Part shown: positions 36,601 through 49,072 of the stretch, piece by piece
Numbering within the stretch: the first letter of the stretch is position 1
Layout: each line of letters opens with the position of its first letter
DNA from: Beaufortia kweichowensis
Taxonomy: Eukaryota > Chordata > Actinopteri > Cypriniformes > Gastromyzontidae
Assembly (NCBI GenBank): GCA_019155185.1
Contig: CM032813.1
Coordinates: 10,628,645-10,692,644 of the forward strand
DNA: 64,000 nucleotides
Reading direction: 5' to 3'
Notes under the pieces: model-generated
Databases searched by the model: none
What the model saw: only the letters and a program-made list of their open reading frames with translations
What the model was told of the DNA's origin: nothing
Position numbers and translations under genes: made by a program

Positions 36601-36640
36601 TACTCACTCATTCATTCAACCACACTTTCACACACTCATT
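33610..36640. other. Intronic sequence with one hAT-like terminus
   Basis: GACCATATTGACCCATCCCT ending near 36110 looks like a hAT right end without a partner. Around 34050-34700 the DNA is less repetitive and may be conserved, but that cannot be judged here. No exon was recognised. Confidence 0.4.
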
Positions 36641-36642
36641 CA

Positions 36643-36719
<77 letters not shown>

Positions 36720-36732
36720 ACTCACTCACTCA

Positions 36733-36770
<38 letters not shown>

Positions 36771-36824
36771 ACACCCACCCTCTCTCGCTCTCGCTCTCTC
36801 TCACTCTCTCACTCACTCACTCAC

Positions 36825-36884
<60 letters not shown>
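36643..36884. repeat. CT/CA/CTCA compound microsatellite
   Basis: The order is a long CT block, CTCA units, a CA block, a short C-rich interruption, CTCA units again, then a second long CT block. Long polypurine-polypyrimidine tracts can form triplex (H-DNA). Leu/Ser/His/Thr-rich frames through it are artefacts. Confidence 0.97.
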
Positions 36885-36887
<3 letters not shown>

Positions 36888-38928
36888 CTTTTTTTCTTTC
36901 CTTTAGATATATACACTCTAGAATTCATGCAAAGATCAGAAAACCAACTCATCTCATACCAGTTGAACTGCTAATAGAATTTGCCACAATTTCCACGGAG
37001 ACAGTTTTCTTGTTCATTATCTTCCTAGATACCTACCAGACAAAGTATAAACTAAGAAAAACAAAAAAATATCTTGCAGAGTCATTTTGGGCCACGAACC
37101 AATGGCCTTTGATGCACACGAATCAGCCTACCGCAGAGTACATTTCCGTCGAAACGATTACATTCAATTGCACTTATTTAAAGTCTGCGCCTCAGACTAT
37201 AACCACATCTCTGTAAGTCTAGCCTTTTTAAAAGACGACTATATCTGCGTTCTGCCCTTTGATATTTTCACAGCGTGATGATTCTTACGACTGCGAATGA
37301 GATGCTGCTGTGATAACTTTGAGCATTGTGACAGTTTTACTGGTAAGCCACTGCTGATCAGAAAATTGAATCTAAATAAGATTTCTACACAGAAGCTCGG
37401 CGTCTATGTGTTCAAACACAGGTGATATAGGGGACATTGTAAGAGTTTTTCAATTAAAACGGCCTGAAACGCGCCGGCTCTCCCATCCCAGCTGCGCACC
37501 TGTTAAGCAGACATTTGCTTTTGTTGTAGCAGATTGGATGAGTATAATCTTAATAACACAGGTGGAACTGCCGAGGGAATATGGAAACCAAATGAAAAAT
37601 GTTTCCTTACAATAGCAAAAACAGTTTTTTTTTGCTGCAAAACTTGCTGCAAAACTGCAAAACTTTGCTGAGACTTGGAAATGCTGCAAAGATGGTGCTA
37701 TTTTGGTTGTAAGAAATGTAAGAAATTCATAATTTTATTTGATTTTTATTTGATGATACAATTCATCATTATTAATAGACCACCTCATATCAATTTACAT
37801 TTATGTGTTTGCGGATTTTTCTTCCATTGTGACTTATAGTGCATTCACTCGAAAAGTTTTCTTTTTAGTACATGAAACATATCCATAAATGTCTGTAGTT
37901 ACTGACTTGAACAGAACCTCAAGAGAAGCCTCGAGAGATTTCTGGTTTGCGTTTTAAAGCTGTTAATAGTCCTTCAGAATAGACCGTACACAAAAGAGAT
38001 GTTCTTGGGCCACCTGTAGCTTTTGTGGTATTTTATACATCTGTGCGATTACATTCAGCGCATATATAGTAAGGCTTGTAAGGTCATTTGCTCATTTTTA
38101 ATTGCATGTTTCAGCATTCGTCTGGTTTTTATATAATTACAAATAATTATGAATACTATAATTAGCAAAGCAGCATGTTGTAGCCAGATGCCTTGCCTTT
38201 CCCTCTGTGATCTCACAGGTTATTGGTGTGAACGCATTTAATTAGTCATTATTACAATAACACATAGACGCAAACGAGCCCATGCGCCAACACGCATGTC
38301 TGAGTGCATCACCGTCAGCCCATCCATAAGAGATCAGCAGAATGATGAAATCTTTCGTCACTGCCTTATTGATGTTGCTGAACTTCTGGAGTCGTATTTT
38401 CTACCAAACCTCTCCTGCAAACAAACTTAATGAGATGATGTCTCAACACTTGCTTTGCTTCGGATAGCATTTGAAAACACTCCCTCTAGCTTGTCGTGTG
38501 TGCATCTGCTACCTGAATAAACTCTAGTTATCAGTAGACTGACAGCTGAAGAAATGCTACGTGCCAAAGGCCAAACAAATGAAAATTTTCATTTGTTTGG
38601 ATGAAAAATGGAATCAAATGTGTATATTTCTTACCTTAACAGAGGCCCTCTGTGTGGTAAATCATTGGTTATTCATTATGATTAGCTTATTGCAAAGCCA
38701 CACTCCATCAAAAGTCTGTTAGGAGTTCATTCATCATTGCCATAGTCTTGCGGTGCAGCCATTTGTGTTATTACATTGTTGTTACAATGTAATAATATAA
38801 TAATAATCTGATTTTTTCAAATGGTCTGTTAGTGAGAGAAATAAGCAAGACAAGTTAAACTTAAGACAAAGTGAGACTGGTGGTTCTCAGAATCTGCCTA
38901 TTTGCTGAATAGTGTCTATACGTGTAGC
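36885..38928. other. Intronic sequence, nothing recognised
   Basis: AT-rich, no repeat ends or exon-like frames identified. Confidence 0.4.
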
Positions 38929-39114
38929 TACACTTCTAAAAGATTCTTAGTCGGGCTGTATGGTGCTGTAAAGAACCTTTAACACCCACAGAACCTGTTG
39001 CTAAAAAGGTTCTCTGTGCAGTGCAAGAAGGTTTTACGTCTTGGTTTTTCTATGGCGTCACTGCGAAGAACAGAAATTTCAAAGAATTTCAGCACCTTTA
39101 TTTTTAAGAGTGTA
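38929..39114. mobile_element. Short TIR MITE (CACTCTTAAAAATAAAGG-type)
   Basis: Left end TACACTTCTAAAAGATTCTT and right end CCTTTATTTTTAAGAGTGTA form imperfect inverted termini with a TA at each boundary. The internal TAAAGAACCTTTAACACCCA and TGGCGTCACTGCGAAGAACA blocks match a very common zebrafish/cyprinid MITE from memory. Non-coding. Confidence 0.75.
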
Positions 39115-41963
39115 CACAAACAGCATTACAACTGCACTGAAACTTCATTAGGGAATGATTTGTGACACATTTTATAGGTGGCAGCATTTTATAAATCACC
39201 AGCTCTCATAAAAGAATGCTGACTCCTATACAAAAACAGCATTAGTGAGGTAACAAGTCAATTTTGTAAAAAGCACAATAATGCCCTTTCTCTCAGCTTG
39301 GCACACCCTGGATAAACATGATCTTGAATCATTCTGCTCTGCTTCTTTAGATGCATTATGGGAAGGATATCTCTAGTGCTGCACAGTTCATTTTAGGTAT
39401 CACCAAAGTGTCTCAGAAAGTAGCTTATTATAATTGGCTGTGCCCGCACAGCTTATACTATTGGGTGAAACATTTGAAGAAAATCTGAACCCTAAGTATC
39501 ACATTATGGTACAGTGTAGCAACTTCCCCTTTGCATCAAATCATGAAAATTGCACTGTTTGTATCCATTTTTACAATGCTATTTGAAATAGGCCTTGAAA
39601 AGACCCTCATTTCATCTCCGATAGGCTTGCTAAAGAGGAGTATTCAGTGTAGTGAATTTAATTTAATGCTCAATGCCTGGTGAGTTGAATCTTATAGCCC
39701 TTCATAGACCAAAGAAAAGAGTGGACAGTTCAGCCTCGGGCGGCATATCACTCTTTTTATGTACTAATTGGAGATGAGATCAGGTTTCACTCGGATATAA
39801 CGTTGCTCAGGGTCTGCTTTTGATATACCCTTAATGTTGTCACATTAAACGCATCCAGCGCTAAAAAGACGCTCTTTTGAATTTCATATATTACAGATAA
39901 TAATTCAATATTTGTGTTTAAAACTGTAACTAAATGAATTTTTAATTTACTGTGGGTGAGCTGAATGCATTAATTCATATTCAAGTCAAAGGTAATTATT
40001 TGCAAACGCTTCACATATGATTTGTGCTCATGAGGCCGGCGCTGTTTGAAATACTTGTTAATAAAGACCTTGAGCTCTGTTTGCTGAGGGATATAATGTT
40101 TCCTGTATATGTTTCATGCTGTCACAGGGATTTCGGTGGCTTTGCGGTTATTACCACCCGAGCCCGGTTCCACGGGGGGAAGTGGTCGATATGTCTTTAC
40201 CAGACCACTGTAAAACAAGAAGGTGTTGAGATGCAGTCAACCTTTTGTTTTAAGGGGTCATGACATGCGGTGAGCTGCAAGCAGTGTTCTCAAATATACA
40301 GCATTAGGATGGGATGGGTATTTGCAACAGGCAATCCTGGAAAGCCATCAATGTCTTTGTTTCAGTGTTTCAATAATTAGAAGTTTGCTAATAATCATTA
40401 TAGATAGATTTCTTTTTTAGTTTTGGTTAGTTGTTTCAGTAACTGTTTTGCCATCTCGAATCTTGAGCTCGAGTCTATTTTTCTTGCCGCACATAACATT
40501 CCTTGTTTTTAAAATTCTGATGAATTTTTCATAGTTTTATTAATTGTACAGCCATAAAGAAAAAATAACAAATTTAATATATGGAGAAAAGAGGATAACA
40601 CAAAAATGCAATTATCGTATTACACCAAGCATTTAGTGTGAAATCTTGCCCATTTATTCCGAAAACAATTTTTTGCTCAGATGAGTTTTCTCAGGTAAAG
40701 TTTACATTGTGTTTGTGCATTTGAATGAGTTTAGGGATTATTGTGTCTGGTGATAAATGATGCATCAGTAGCAGCACGTAGGCTGCTGGATTTCACCGAT
40801 TACACGGCGCAGCAGCAATCTGTGCAGTCAAGGTTACAGATAAGGATTAAACACATAACCACTGCAGTAACGTTCTGTGGAATGCACGTCGAGCGCTCAC
40901 CCGGCGAATCAAGCGTGACCGGTGATGCAGAGAGGAAAGCACAGGGCACGTTTGATAAAAATGTTGATATCTGATCGCAGCAGTCGCATGAAATGCGACC
41001 GCTCCTCTCATGCTTAAAATCACGCACATGCGCATATACCTGATATGATATGAAATGCGTGCAGTAGACGCATTAATTAGGTCATCGCAAAACTGTGGCA
41101 CGCTAATTGCATCATTGTGATTCTTAATTGCGGAATTGTTGGATTCTGTTTGGAGGCTAATAACCAAGACAGCTGGTGTGCACACATTTTCCGCTTTGCT
41201 TTTTCCTCTTCATTTTCAGTTTTTTGGATTGGGTCCTCTGGGACACTGTCCAGCACACAGTAGGGGTTTTCATTTGCCACGATTTTACAAATTGTATGCG
41301 TGTTGGCGAGTTTGCATGCAAGTGTGTGTATTTAAAAGGGAAAAAAATGAGATTTTCTGTGTGTGCCTGTTAGTAATTCTGCATGTGTAGGATTGCGTGC
41401 ACGTGCACATGTATGTGTGTGTGCATGTCTGTGGGGTCATTGTGAGTGTGCCTGTGTGTGTGTTTTTGACCAAGTGAAGGCACCTCATTATTTTCAGGCC
41501 TTAGTCCTGTTCTTTTTCCCACCCCATCCTTTCTATTTCTTCTCTTAATTTAACCCCATTACAATTCATGCGCATACAAAAACCAATCTGCCCCTGGTTA
41601 TTACATATAATTATAGTCATGCTTGTAGGTTTTTATCTTGTCATTTTGAATGTTGTCATCACTGTTTGTCATTTGTTTTTCTTGTCAAACAAAAGAAAGA
41701 AATGTATTTACAGGTAATGGTTTTTGGAGCAGTGCTGTATGATTTAAAGCAATAGCTCGGTCATCATTCATTCGCTCTAATGTCATCCTGAACTTTCCTT
41801 CTTTGGAACACAAAAGAAGTGTGTTCTGGCCTCTTTTACAATAAAACTAAAAAGATACAGGGGCTTTAAAATGTACCATGACAGTGTTCCATATAAAATG
41901 TATTGTAAGTGTTGTAATATCTTACTTGTAAGGTTTTTAGATGTAAAATATTTCTTGTGTTAC
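39115..41963. other. Intronic sequence, nothing firm
   Basis: Contains small TG-rich runs near 41390-41465. Several short open frames (for example 40741-40974 and 40847-41185) show no recognisable domain. Confidence 0.4.
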
Positions 41964-41980
41964 AACTACTACTACTACTA

Positions 41981-42024
<44 letters not shown>

Positions 42025-42096
42025 CAAAGATAACAACAAAAAACAAATAAAACAATAACACTAACAATAACATTATTATTATTATTATTATTATTG
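41964..42096. repeat. Trinucleotide repeats: ACT, AAT, then inverted ATT
   Basis: About six ACT units (41964-41981), about twelve AAT units (to about 42020), a 50-bp A-rich spacer, then about eight ATT units (42072-42095). The AAT and ATT tracts are complementary and could pair as a hairpin. Confidence 0.95.
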
Positions 42097-42740
42097 TCCA
42101 CCTAGACTTCCATTTATTTGTTGTATGATAAAGCCACAAAAATAGAAAGTCATAAGAAGACATACATGTTGGGAAAGACATTGTATTAAGTAAATAATGA
42201 CACTATTTCTTAGCTAAACTGTTCCTTTAATCCCTCAAAAGATGGTTAATGTGACAGCTTTCCTATATGTTTTGTGGATCAATGTTATCTTACTCAAATT
42301 CCCTACCTAAATTTAGCAAAAGGACTCTGGTCTTAGTAGATACTTGTTTGCAATGGGCATTGAAAAGCCCTCCCAGTGTGACAAGATCCCTTTTACGCTT
42401 TATGGATTGTTCTTTGTTAGAGCTCTTGCTGTTTTCAGTCATTTTATCACTGATGTCTCCCAGTGAGACTGGTTTAAAATAGCTCAACGTCAATTTGTTT
42501 GCTTTAGGACAGCTATATGAAATGACTGGTTTCTGCTTTAGATATGAATAATACCCTTGAATTTGATAATTTGTGTAGGAGGGGTGTGCTTTTAGTTTTT
42601 TTACTAATAACTTTCCTAATAATAGCTTGAAGAAGGGACTATCACAGATAGTAAGCAACCACCTTCAATATTTTTGTTGCTTATTCATGAAAGTTTAAAA
42701 GTGTGGGCACATTTATTGAAATGTCTCTTTCTTTCCCATG

Positions 42741-42765
42741 TCTCTTTCAGAAATCGCCGCGTGCT
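42741..42765 (+). other. fhit: fhit acceptor site and 5' UTR of the first coding exon
   Basis: The bases before 42751 are a pyrimidine-rich run ending in CAG, a good 3' splice site. The 15 bases from 42751 to 42765 precede the ATG and are read as 5' UTR. This implies at least one upstream non-coding exon, as in mammals where FHIT has several; none was recognisable in the 42 kb upstream. Confidence 0.75.
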
Positions 42766-42871
42766 ATGGCTACATTTCGCTTTGGACAGCACATCATAAA
42801 GTCGTCGGCTGTGTTCCTGCAGACGGAGTTGTCCTTCGCTCTGGTCAACAGAAAGCCGGTCGTGCCTGGTC
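42766..42871 (+). CDS. fhit: fhit, first coding exon (FHIT residues 1-35 plus one base)
   Basis: FHIT is a histidine-triad hydrolase that cleaves diadenosine polyphosphates such as Ap3A to AMP plus ADP, and it is a tumour suppressor in mammals. The exon begins after a strong acceptor (pyrimidine tract ending CTCTTTCAG at 42750) and has 15 nt of 5' UTR before the ATG at 42766. The 35 codons include [25 protein letters not shown] and match the FHIT N-terminus closely, with one extra residue near the start. The HIT catalytic motif HxHxH lies in a later exon that is not in the window. The donor is inferred at 42871/42872 (C|GTATCC), because beyond PVVPG the open frame (RILLKVF) no longer resembles FHIT. 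This leaves intron phase 1, as I recall for the mammalian gene. Identity is very likely. The exact 3' boundary is less certain because a better donor consensus lies at 42905/42906. Confidence 0.93.
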
Positions 42872-43975
42872 GTATCCTTCTCAAAGTTTTCTTTTCCAAG
42901 AGCAGGTACAATTCTCCGTCTTTCTCTTTCCTCCCGTCTTGGTTTATTAAGGAATAGGGTGTACTGTGCAGAACAGCATCATTTCTACCTGCTGTTGCTC
43001 GGCAACAGTTTGCTCTTTAAGTTGGGTCTGACCTTTGCATTAGGCCATATCAACAGATGTTTACCAGATTCAACCCTGCAAAAGCGCTTCTGTCTAGGAA
43101 AAAAAGGCTCTCGGATTGGCTGAAAGTTTGCGTCTGAAATTACCCGAAGACAAATTCGCTCCAAGTCGTATGTGCAGACGGCACGAAACGGCAAAATGCC
43201 ATGAATCATCGTCGGATGTACTTTAAAACTCCCTTTTTCGCTGTGCTTCAAAAAGAAAAGAATACTTTTTTGTCTATTAATCTTGGTGCTCAACATACAA
43301 ATTTAAACCTTGCATATATTTGCATGATTTCAATTGCTGATTTGTTTGAGTAATGTTCTTACTCTTTTTCCGGAATAGCAATAAGTCCTTGGCTTTGCAG
43401 CGTGTGATCTTCATGTGCCGCTGTGTCTTACGCAACCCTGTTTAGATTAACTTCTGATGGGAAGCAATTTTTCACAGCATTATGGGCCACTGCTGCATAA
43501 TCCCAAATCCAAAGAGAGGCTGCCGTGTTTCGAGGGCATTAGCAATACATTAGCATTATTTAATTGTTGCTCCAGCAGTCTAGCAGTTATAACTTGGCAA
43601 GGAACCAGCAAACAGGCTAAAAGGCAAAACTGTTCTTCTTCGTTGGCTATTGTGTATAGGAGAGGCATACACAGTAAATTATTTTCTAAAATAACAGCAA
43701 TGATGTGGCAATAATATGTTTGTCAATGTCATGTAATGTAAATACGTCTGCAGGAGATAATATATCCTAATTATTGAGCTCCATATCTGATATTTTAACA
43801 CTTTATTGGAAAAATATTAATGTTGATTGGACGACAGGCTTCACTGAGTCCAGTAGAGCATTGCAAGCGGTAGTTGTATAGGTAAAGCATTTGATTATTG
43901 TATTGGACTTTTTTCATTCATGTTCTGTCATCATTATGTTAGATGGGTGAAACTTTACAATAATAATAATTTAAA

Positions 43976-44273
43976 TAGGGCTGCCAAGCGATTATTCACG
44001 ATTAATCGCGATTAATCACATGCAAAATAAACGTTTACACATACAAGCATATATTTAGGAAAAAATGTGAAATATAAAAACTACTCAATGTTTATATATA
44101 ATTTTGATTATTGGTAAATATAAATAAATACATATTTACTAAAAATATATATACATGTATGTGTGTTTTTGTGTTTATAAATATAACATTTATATGCACA
44201 GTACACAGACATTCTGTGTACATTCTGTTTATTCTGCATGCGATTAATTGCAATAAATAGTTTGACAGCTCTA
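43976..44273. mobile_element. hAT-type MITE (TAGGGCTGC termini)
   Basis: Left end TAGGGCTGCCAAGCGATTA and right end TTTGACAGCTCTA are inverted, with GATTAATCGCGATTAATC and GCGATTAATTGCAATAA subterminal repeats. Flanking octamers AATTTAAA and CATTTAAT agree at six of eight positions. Non-coding, about 298 bp. Confidence 0.75.
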
Positions 44274-44281
44274 CATTTAAT

Positions 44282-46910
44282 ACAATAAGAATGAAATATA
44301 TTTCAATAATAATTGAGAGACTGATATACTCAATATGACTGACAGAAGCTTTATTTTAGTGTTTAATTTCTCTGTCACCAAATGGAATTGTAAAAATGCA
44401 TATTTTTTCAAACAGGACGGTTGGAAAAATGAATAGTGTTCGTATTATTGACTAAGCCAATATGTCGGGCTGACGGGAATGCTCAAGCAAATGAAGCGAA
44501 ATTTTGACAGTGACACAGTGTTAATGCACTTCTCAGAGAAATCTACTTCCAAATGGCTTACTTATAGTTGTTTTTTGTAATAAGTTGGAAAGAATATTTG
44601 AAAAAAATAACACACTCACTTGTCTGGGAAGTTGCTTGACTAATAAAGCCATCGTACTGCAGGAATACCCTTATTTTCATTTCCTGTGTATATTTAGATT
44701 GTCTATATATAGGGTCTGGGTGTATCTGTGTTGTTTTCTGTGTTCTTTAGCAATTTTTGCTAGGTGTAACATACAGCATTTTGTCTCGTATTAAAGCTAT
44801 AGTTGCTAATCTGATGTTTGTGCTCTGAGTTTAGAGAGGAAGACTAGCCTGATATAATGGGAATCTGTACGTATGAGGTGGCTGATTTGTATAAATGTGC
44901 ATGATATCGATTATTAAAAAAAGCAATGATAACGCCACATCCCTAAGCTACTGGGGAGAATCGTACTGAAACGTATGAATAAGTTTGTAAAATACGTCTG
45001 AATTCTTGTGAGAAGAATTTGTGGGAAGACGGTGCCTGATTGAAGGTTTTAAAGCCCCTAAACATTATTATTATTTTAATTCAATTAATTGTTTCATTGC
45101 CATAAATGCATCCTGACCTACTACTGTATTTCAAGATACATTTAGGGAGATGGGGGATGAGCGGCGGTGGATAATTTATTGGGCCCTGGCGGGATGTCCC
45201 ATAGGCTTTGTCAGACATTACACATCTTAACACGATTACGATCACAAGATTAAGCCTTTTTGTGTCTCCCCCTCCACACATATTCTCTGTTTGTGGGACC
45301 ACAGGGTCACAAATGTTCACACTTGTCAGAAATGTAACATTTTAATGCAGATATTCTGTATTGAGCATCAGGGTTCTGCATGCGTTTCTTCAGCTCAGCT
45401 GAAAAATCAACTTTGATATTTGTTTCCTGTAGAGGCACAGGCCTGTCAAATGTTCCATTATCTCTTTAATAGTGTTTGTTTAAGCTCTTGGCATGTGGAG
45501 GAAGGATCTGAATCTCTTAATGAATCACTGTGTGAATTAACAAGATGGATAGGCACTTATTGTCAGTGCAAACTGACTCTTGACTACAGTGTAAATGCAG
45601 CATTTGAGTTATGTTTGCAGTGGCTGTCTTAAGACCTTGGCCAGCATCTGCTGGCATTATGGCATATGGAATTTTACATTGATTTTATTGATTTGTTTGT
45701 TGTTAGTATTTAAATAGGATTTTGAGTTCTAAGAAAACTGCTTTCACAATATTTTTAATGATTACATGTGGCAACTTTGATATACACAATTATTTCAATG
45801 CACTTTTTATTTTACATGACTTGTGAGTATGAGAGCATGACATGCGTTTTTCTCATGATTGTTTAATCGTTAGAGTTGGAAACTTTGTATTATTCTAATG
45901 ATCAAAATGAATATTTTGCACAATTGCTCAAAATGTTTATCATTATTTATTATATTGCATATACTGTACATTAATTTACTTAATTTATTACTTCTTATAA
46001 TTAATGTCTTAAGTTCCATCTGTACAATAAGGTTTGACTCATGAAAAATAATTATAATTATTGTTTATTACATGAAAATAATGCATAAGATAATCATGAA
46101 CTAACAATAAGCAATACAGTTTGCCTGCATTTATTAATCTTTTTAATATTAGTTAATACCAACACAATTGTTGATTATTCATGCTCGTTTATTAACCGTT
46201 TATTTATGTTTACAGATGCAACTTTTAGTAAATGTTGACATTAACATTAAGAACAATAAAGGCTGTAGAAGTGTAATTCATTGTTAGTTAATGTTATTAA
46301 ATGTAGTTAACTGATATAAAGAAATGCACCTTATTGTAAAGCATTACTGTTAAATCTTTATCTACAGCTGTGAGATCTATTTATTGATTTGATAAGGTAT
46401 GCAAAACCCAACAATAATTTAAACCGAGAAGATTAGCAGTTTTTCATTTCAGACATTAAATGATTGTGATAGCAAGTCTAACTCTAAAACGAATAAAGCA
46501 CTAAAGAGTCACAGTCATCAAATCAATTGCTTAATGAACTATAAGCCAGACAAGCTGTACTTAATGGCTTTGCTGACACACTGCTGGATTTCACTTTTAA
46601 TCAAAGGTAAAGAACACATTCTCTAGCTAATTCACAGATTGCAGTTTTGTTAATCTCATAAAGCATTTATCGTGTGTTTCTTTTTTAATATATTCCCTAG
46701 AATCTCACTCATTATGTTTATATTATGTTAATTTTGCCTTGTAATGTTGACGTCTGTTGAGTATAGTGTACAGAGCAAACTCAATCTCATCGCCTGACAA
46801 ATAATGTTGCTTTATGTAAATGTTTATGTACAAACTAAATTAGTATGATAACGACAAATTTGCCATCTCAGCTAAAATAGGGCTTTGAGTCTCAATCACC
46901 ATGTGTTTAT
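44282..46910. other. AT-rich intronic sequence
   Basis: Possible hAT right end near 44940 (AACGCCACATCCCTA) without a partner. Nothing else was recognised. Confidence 0.4.
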
Positions 46911-47270
46911 GGAATGATGTTCATTTAAAAATGTAAAAATTCAGAAAGGTTTATGTGAGGGTTAGGGGATAAATTATTCAGTTTGTTCAGTGTAAATATC
47001 ATTATGTCTATAGAAAGTCCACATAAAACATGGAAACCCCACATGTGCCAGTGTGGTCTTGGTAAACCTTACAGTGTAGGGACCAAATGTCCTCACAAAG
47101 ATATTAATACCAGTATTTTTTTTTACTTTTTGGGAACATTGTTTTGGTCCCCATGACGAAAACGGCTTAAATCATGCTAAATGATGTTTATTGATGCAGA
47201 TGTTAAAATGCAGAAAGGTTTGTGTGAGGGTTAGTTTTAGGTGTAGGGTGAGAATTATGGGATACAATAT
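46911..47270. repeat. Dispersed repeat with internal direct duplication
   Basis: A block with CAGAAAGGTTTATGTGAGGG (46942) recurs as CAGAAAGGTTTGTGTGAGGG (47211), each preceded by similar AATGATGTT sequence. Between them, GTCCACATAAAACATGGAAA and GACCAAATGTCCTCACAAAG resemble a widespread fish repeat from memory. Boundaries were not determined. Confidence 0.55.
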
Positions 47271-47503
47271 GTGACCCTGTCTGTGAAAAACAGGCTAAAG
47301 TCTAAAAATCTAATTCTGAGATGATGAGCATCCCAGTTTGATTTCACCTATTAATTTCATTATGATTTCAATCTTTGACATGACCTTACTCAGACAATAT
47401 TAAAGATGTCAATGTTAAATTCACACAGAATGTTCTTTACATTATATAGGATGATTTTATGTAGAAATCAAAAAAATGGTTGAGTTTTCACAGACTGTGT
47501 CAC
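47271..47503. mobile_element. Short non-autonomous TIR element, copy 2
   Basis: Same terminal inverted repeats as the copy at 9481 (GTGACCCTGTCTGTGAAAAA on the left, TTTTCACAGACTGTGTCAC on the right). Flanked by ATAT on both sides (47267-47270 and 47504-47507), again a 4-bp direct repeat. The central 41 bp (47362-47402) are the reverse complement of the centre of copy 1, while both flanking parts are collinear. Confidence 0.75.
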
Positions 47504-48310
47504 ATATACAGTTGTACAATATAAAAGTCATTACTTCTTTTTAAATTCCACAAAAAACATGGCGACCTTATGTGGCAGATTTCTGCCACAATCGAGTGTT
47601 AACATTACCTTTATCACTTTTAACTTTGATGCAAAGCGCATGACATGCAAAATCACTGATTAGAATGTTTTAAAAAACTTGTGAAGTTTGATCCACGCTT
47701 TTTTGATACAGTTCTGGTTGCACAATTAATAATGTTCATGCAGCTCCGTTATAACATCATCGCATTAGAAACACAAAGACTGTAGTTTAATTCACAAGGA
47801 AAATGCACATAATGGTAAAAATTAGTGCTGCACGATTAATCGTATTGTAATTGCAATCGCGATGTCAGCCTGTGCGATTATATAACAAGAAAATGTTGCG
47901 ATTATATTAAATAAGTGTGTGGAGAACACATGCTTTCTGAGAACAGTTTTGTCGATTGTCCATCCCGCAAACAAAACAAAAAAAGATTGAAGAAAGATCT
48001 GACGGTCTCTCAGTATAGGCAGTGCACGTGTGGCGTGCGCGTTCACTTGTGTGCACAGCGCGGAGAGACCTGGACTAAGTGTAGTGTTTTGAGTGTGAGT
48101 GTTCCAGCAAACTTTAATTTTTAAGAAATAAATTGTATTTGTTTACTTTTTGTTTATACCTTTTCATATAACTCTAACAAGAATTTTATGAAGCTGTGTA
48201 TTTTTGTTTCGAGAATGTATTTATTTTGAAGTTGTGATTTCATTTCCTGTCTGAACTGCCCAATCGCGTCTCAAGCTCCCGTCAGAACGGCTTCGGACTT
48301 GGCGAGACAG

Positions 48311-48751
48311 GTAGAACTACAAATGTGCTCCGTAATATATTGTTAAAATATATTAGATTAAGTTACAATTTTGGTTGATATTAGTGGATGACATGTTTTG
48401 ATGCTGGATTGAGTCATATAATGCATTTATATGTTGTTATTTCTCGTGCATAGCTGTGTTTTGTGAACTGTTTAATGTGTTGGTTCAAGTTGCCGCCTGC
48501 ACCAATTTTTAAGGGTGCCGTTTTTCTTTTTGGTAACTTTGGTTCTTAAGTGAAATTAAAGAGGTGGACCATGCTTTGTAAAAGAAAACGTCATGCATTC
48601 AAACTCTGTCGAATCTATGTATTCTTTTGATGTCTTGAATTGTATATTTGTACCCATGTATTATCACTAGTACATGAAATGTTAATCAGCTGCAGTTACA
48701 GTGTAAATGGGGGCAGGGATTCACTTTTCTCTCTTTTTACGATCCTCACAG
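48311..48751 (+). other. Intron-like segment inside the 5' LTR
   Basis: Begins GACAG|GTAGAACT and ends CTTTTCTCTCTTTTTACGAT... CTCACAG, that is a GT start and an AG end preceded by a pyrimidine tract. The flanking blocks are found fused without this segment at 49103/49104. The corresponding segment exists in the 3' LTR. ACAG occurs at both boundaries, so an insertion with a 4-bp duplication is an alternative to an intron. Confidence 0.6.
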
Positions 48752-48816
48752 ACCACAGAGCCAAGAGTGTGTGTTTGTGTGGTGTTAATTCCTGTCCTGT
48801 CTTTAATAAACTGCAG
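48752..48816 (+). repeat. 65-nt exon-like block, first copy, followed by consensus donor
   Basis: The block runs ACCACAGAGCC to AATAAACTGCAG and is followed by GTATGT, a consensus 5' splice site. The second copy at 49104-49168 is identical over 65 nt but is followed by GCGTGG. Both include AATAAA, a candidate polyadenylation signal. Confidence 0.8.
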
Positions 48817-49072
48817 GTATGTCATTGCAACAGAATCATTACCACTATACGATCATATTTCATTGTGATGTTAGTTTAGAGTTATTTTCAGTATTTCTGA
48901 GGTATGTAATTGTGTGTATATATATATGTGTATGTATGTTGAATTCTTTATTTTTTTTGTTATATGGATGATATGTTTACCTTATTGATTGGTGTAAGTG
49001 TGTTGTATGTAATGTCTTATGTATAGGTTGTGAAATGACAGACTATAGTTAAAGAGTTTATTGTTAAATGTT

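Larger units (their letters stand above)
1..42750 (+). other. fhit: Intron (and possibly non-coding exons) 5' of the fhit coding start
   Basis: No conserved host protein-coding exon was recognised in this interval. The content is AT-rich intronic DNA with the transposons, SINEs and microsatellites listed separately. Assignment to fhit rests on the acceptor-bounded coding exon at 42751. FHIT in mammals has very large introns around its first coding exon. Non-coding 5' exons cannot be recognised from sequence alone. Confidence 0.6.

Noticed and set aside
36516..36974. 152- and 108-codon Leu/Ser/His/Thr-rich frames
   Set aside because: They are translations of CT and CA repeats.
42872..42957. 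Extension of the FHIT coding exon to the stop at 42957
   Set aside because: The sequence after PVVPG has no resemblance to FHIT, and a donor is available at 42871/42872; it is read as intron.
44890..44948. Complete hAT element ending at 44946
   Set aside because: Only a right-end-like sequence (CCACATCCCTA) is visible and no left partner or target duplication was found.
48311..48751. A separate transposon inserted in the LTR
   Set aside because: No terminal inverted repeats or TG...CA ends; only ACAG at both sides, which an intron boundary also gives. Kept as an alternative, not as the main call.
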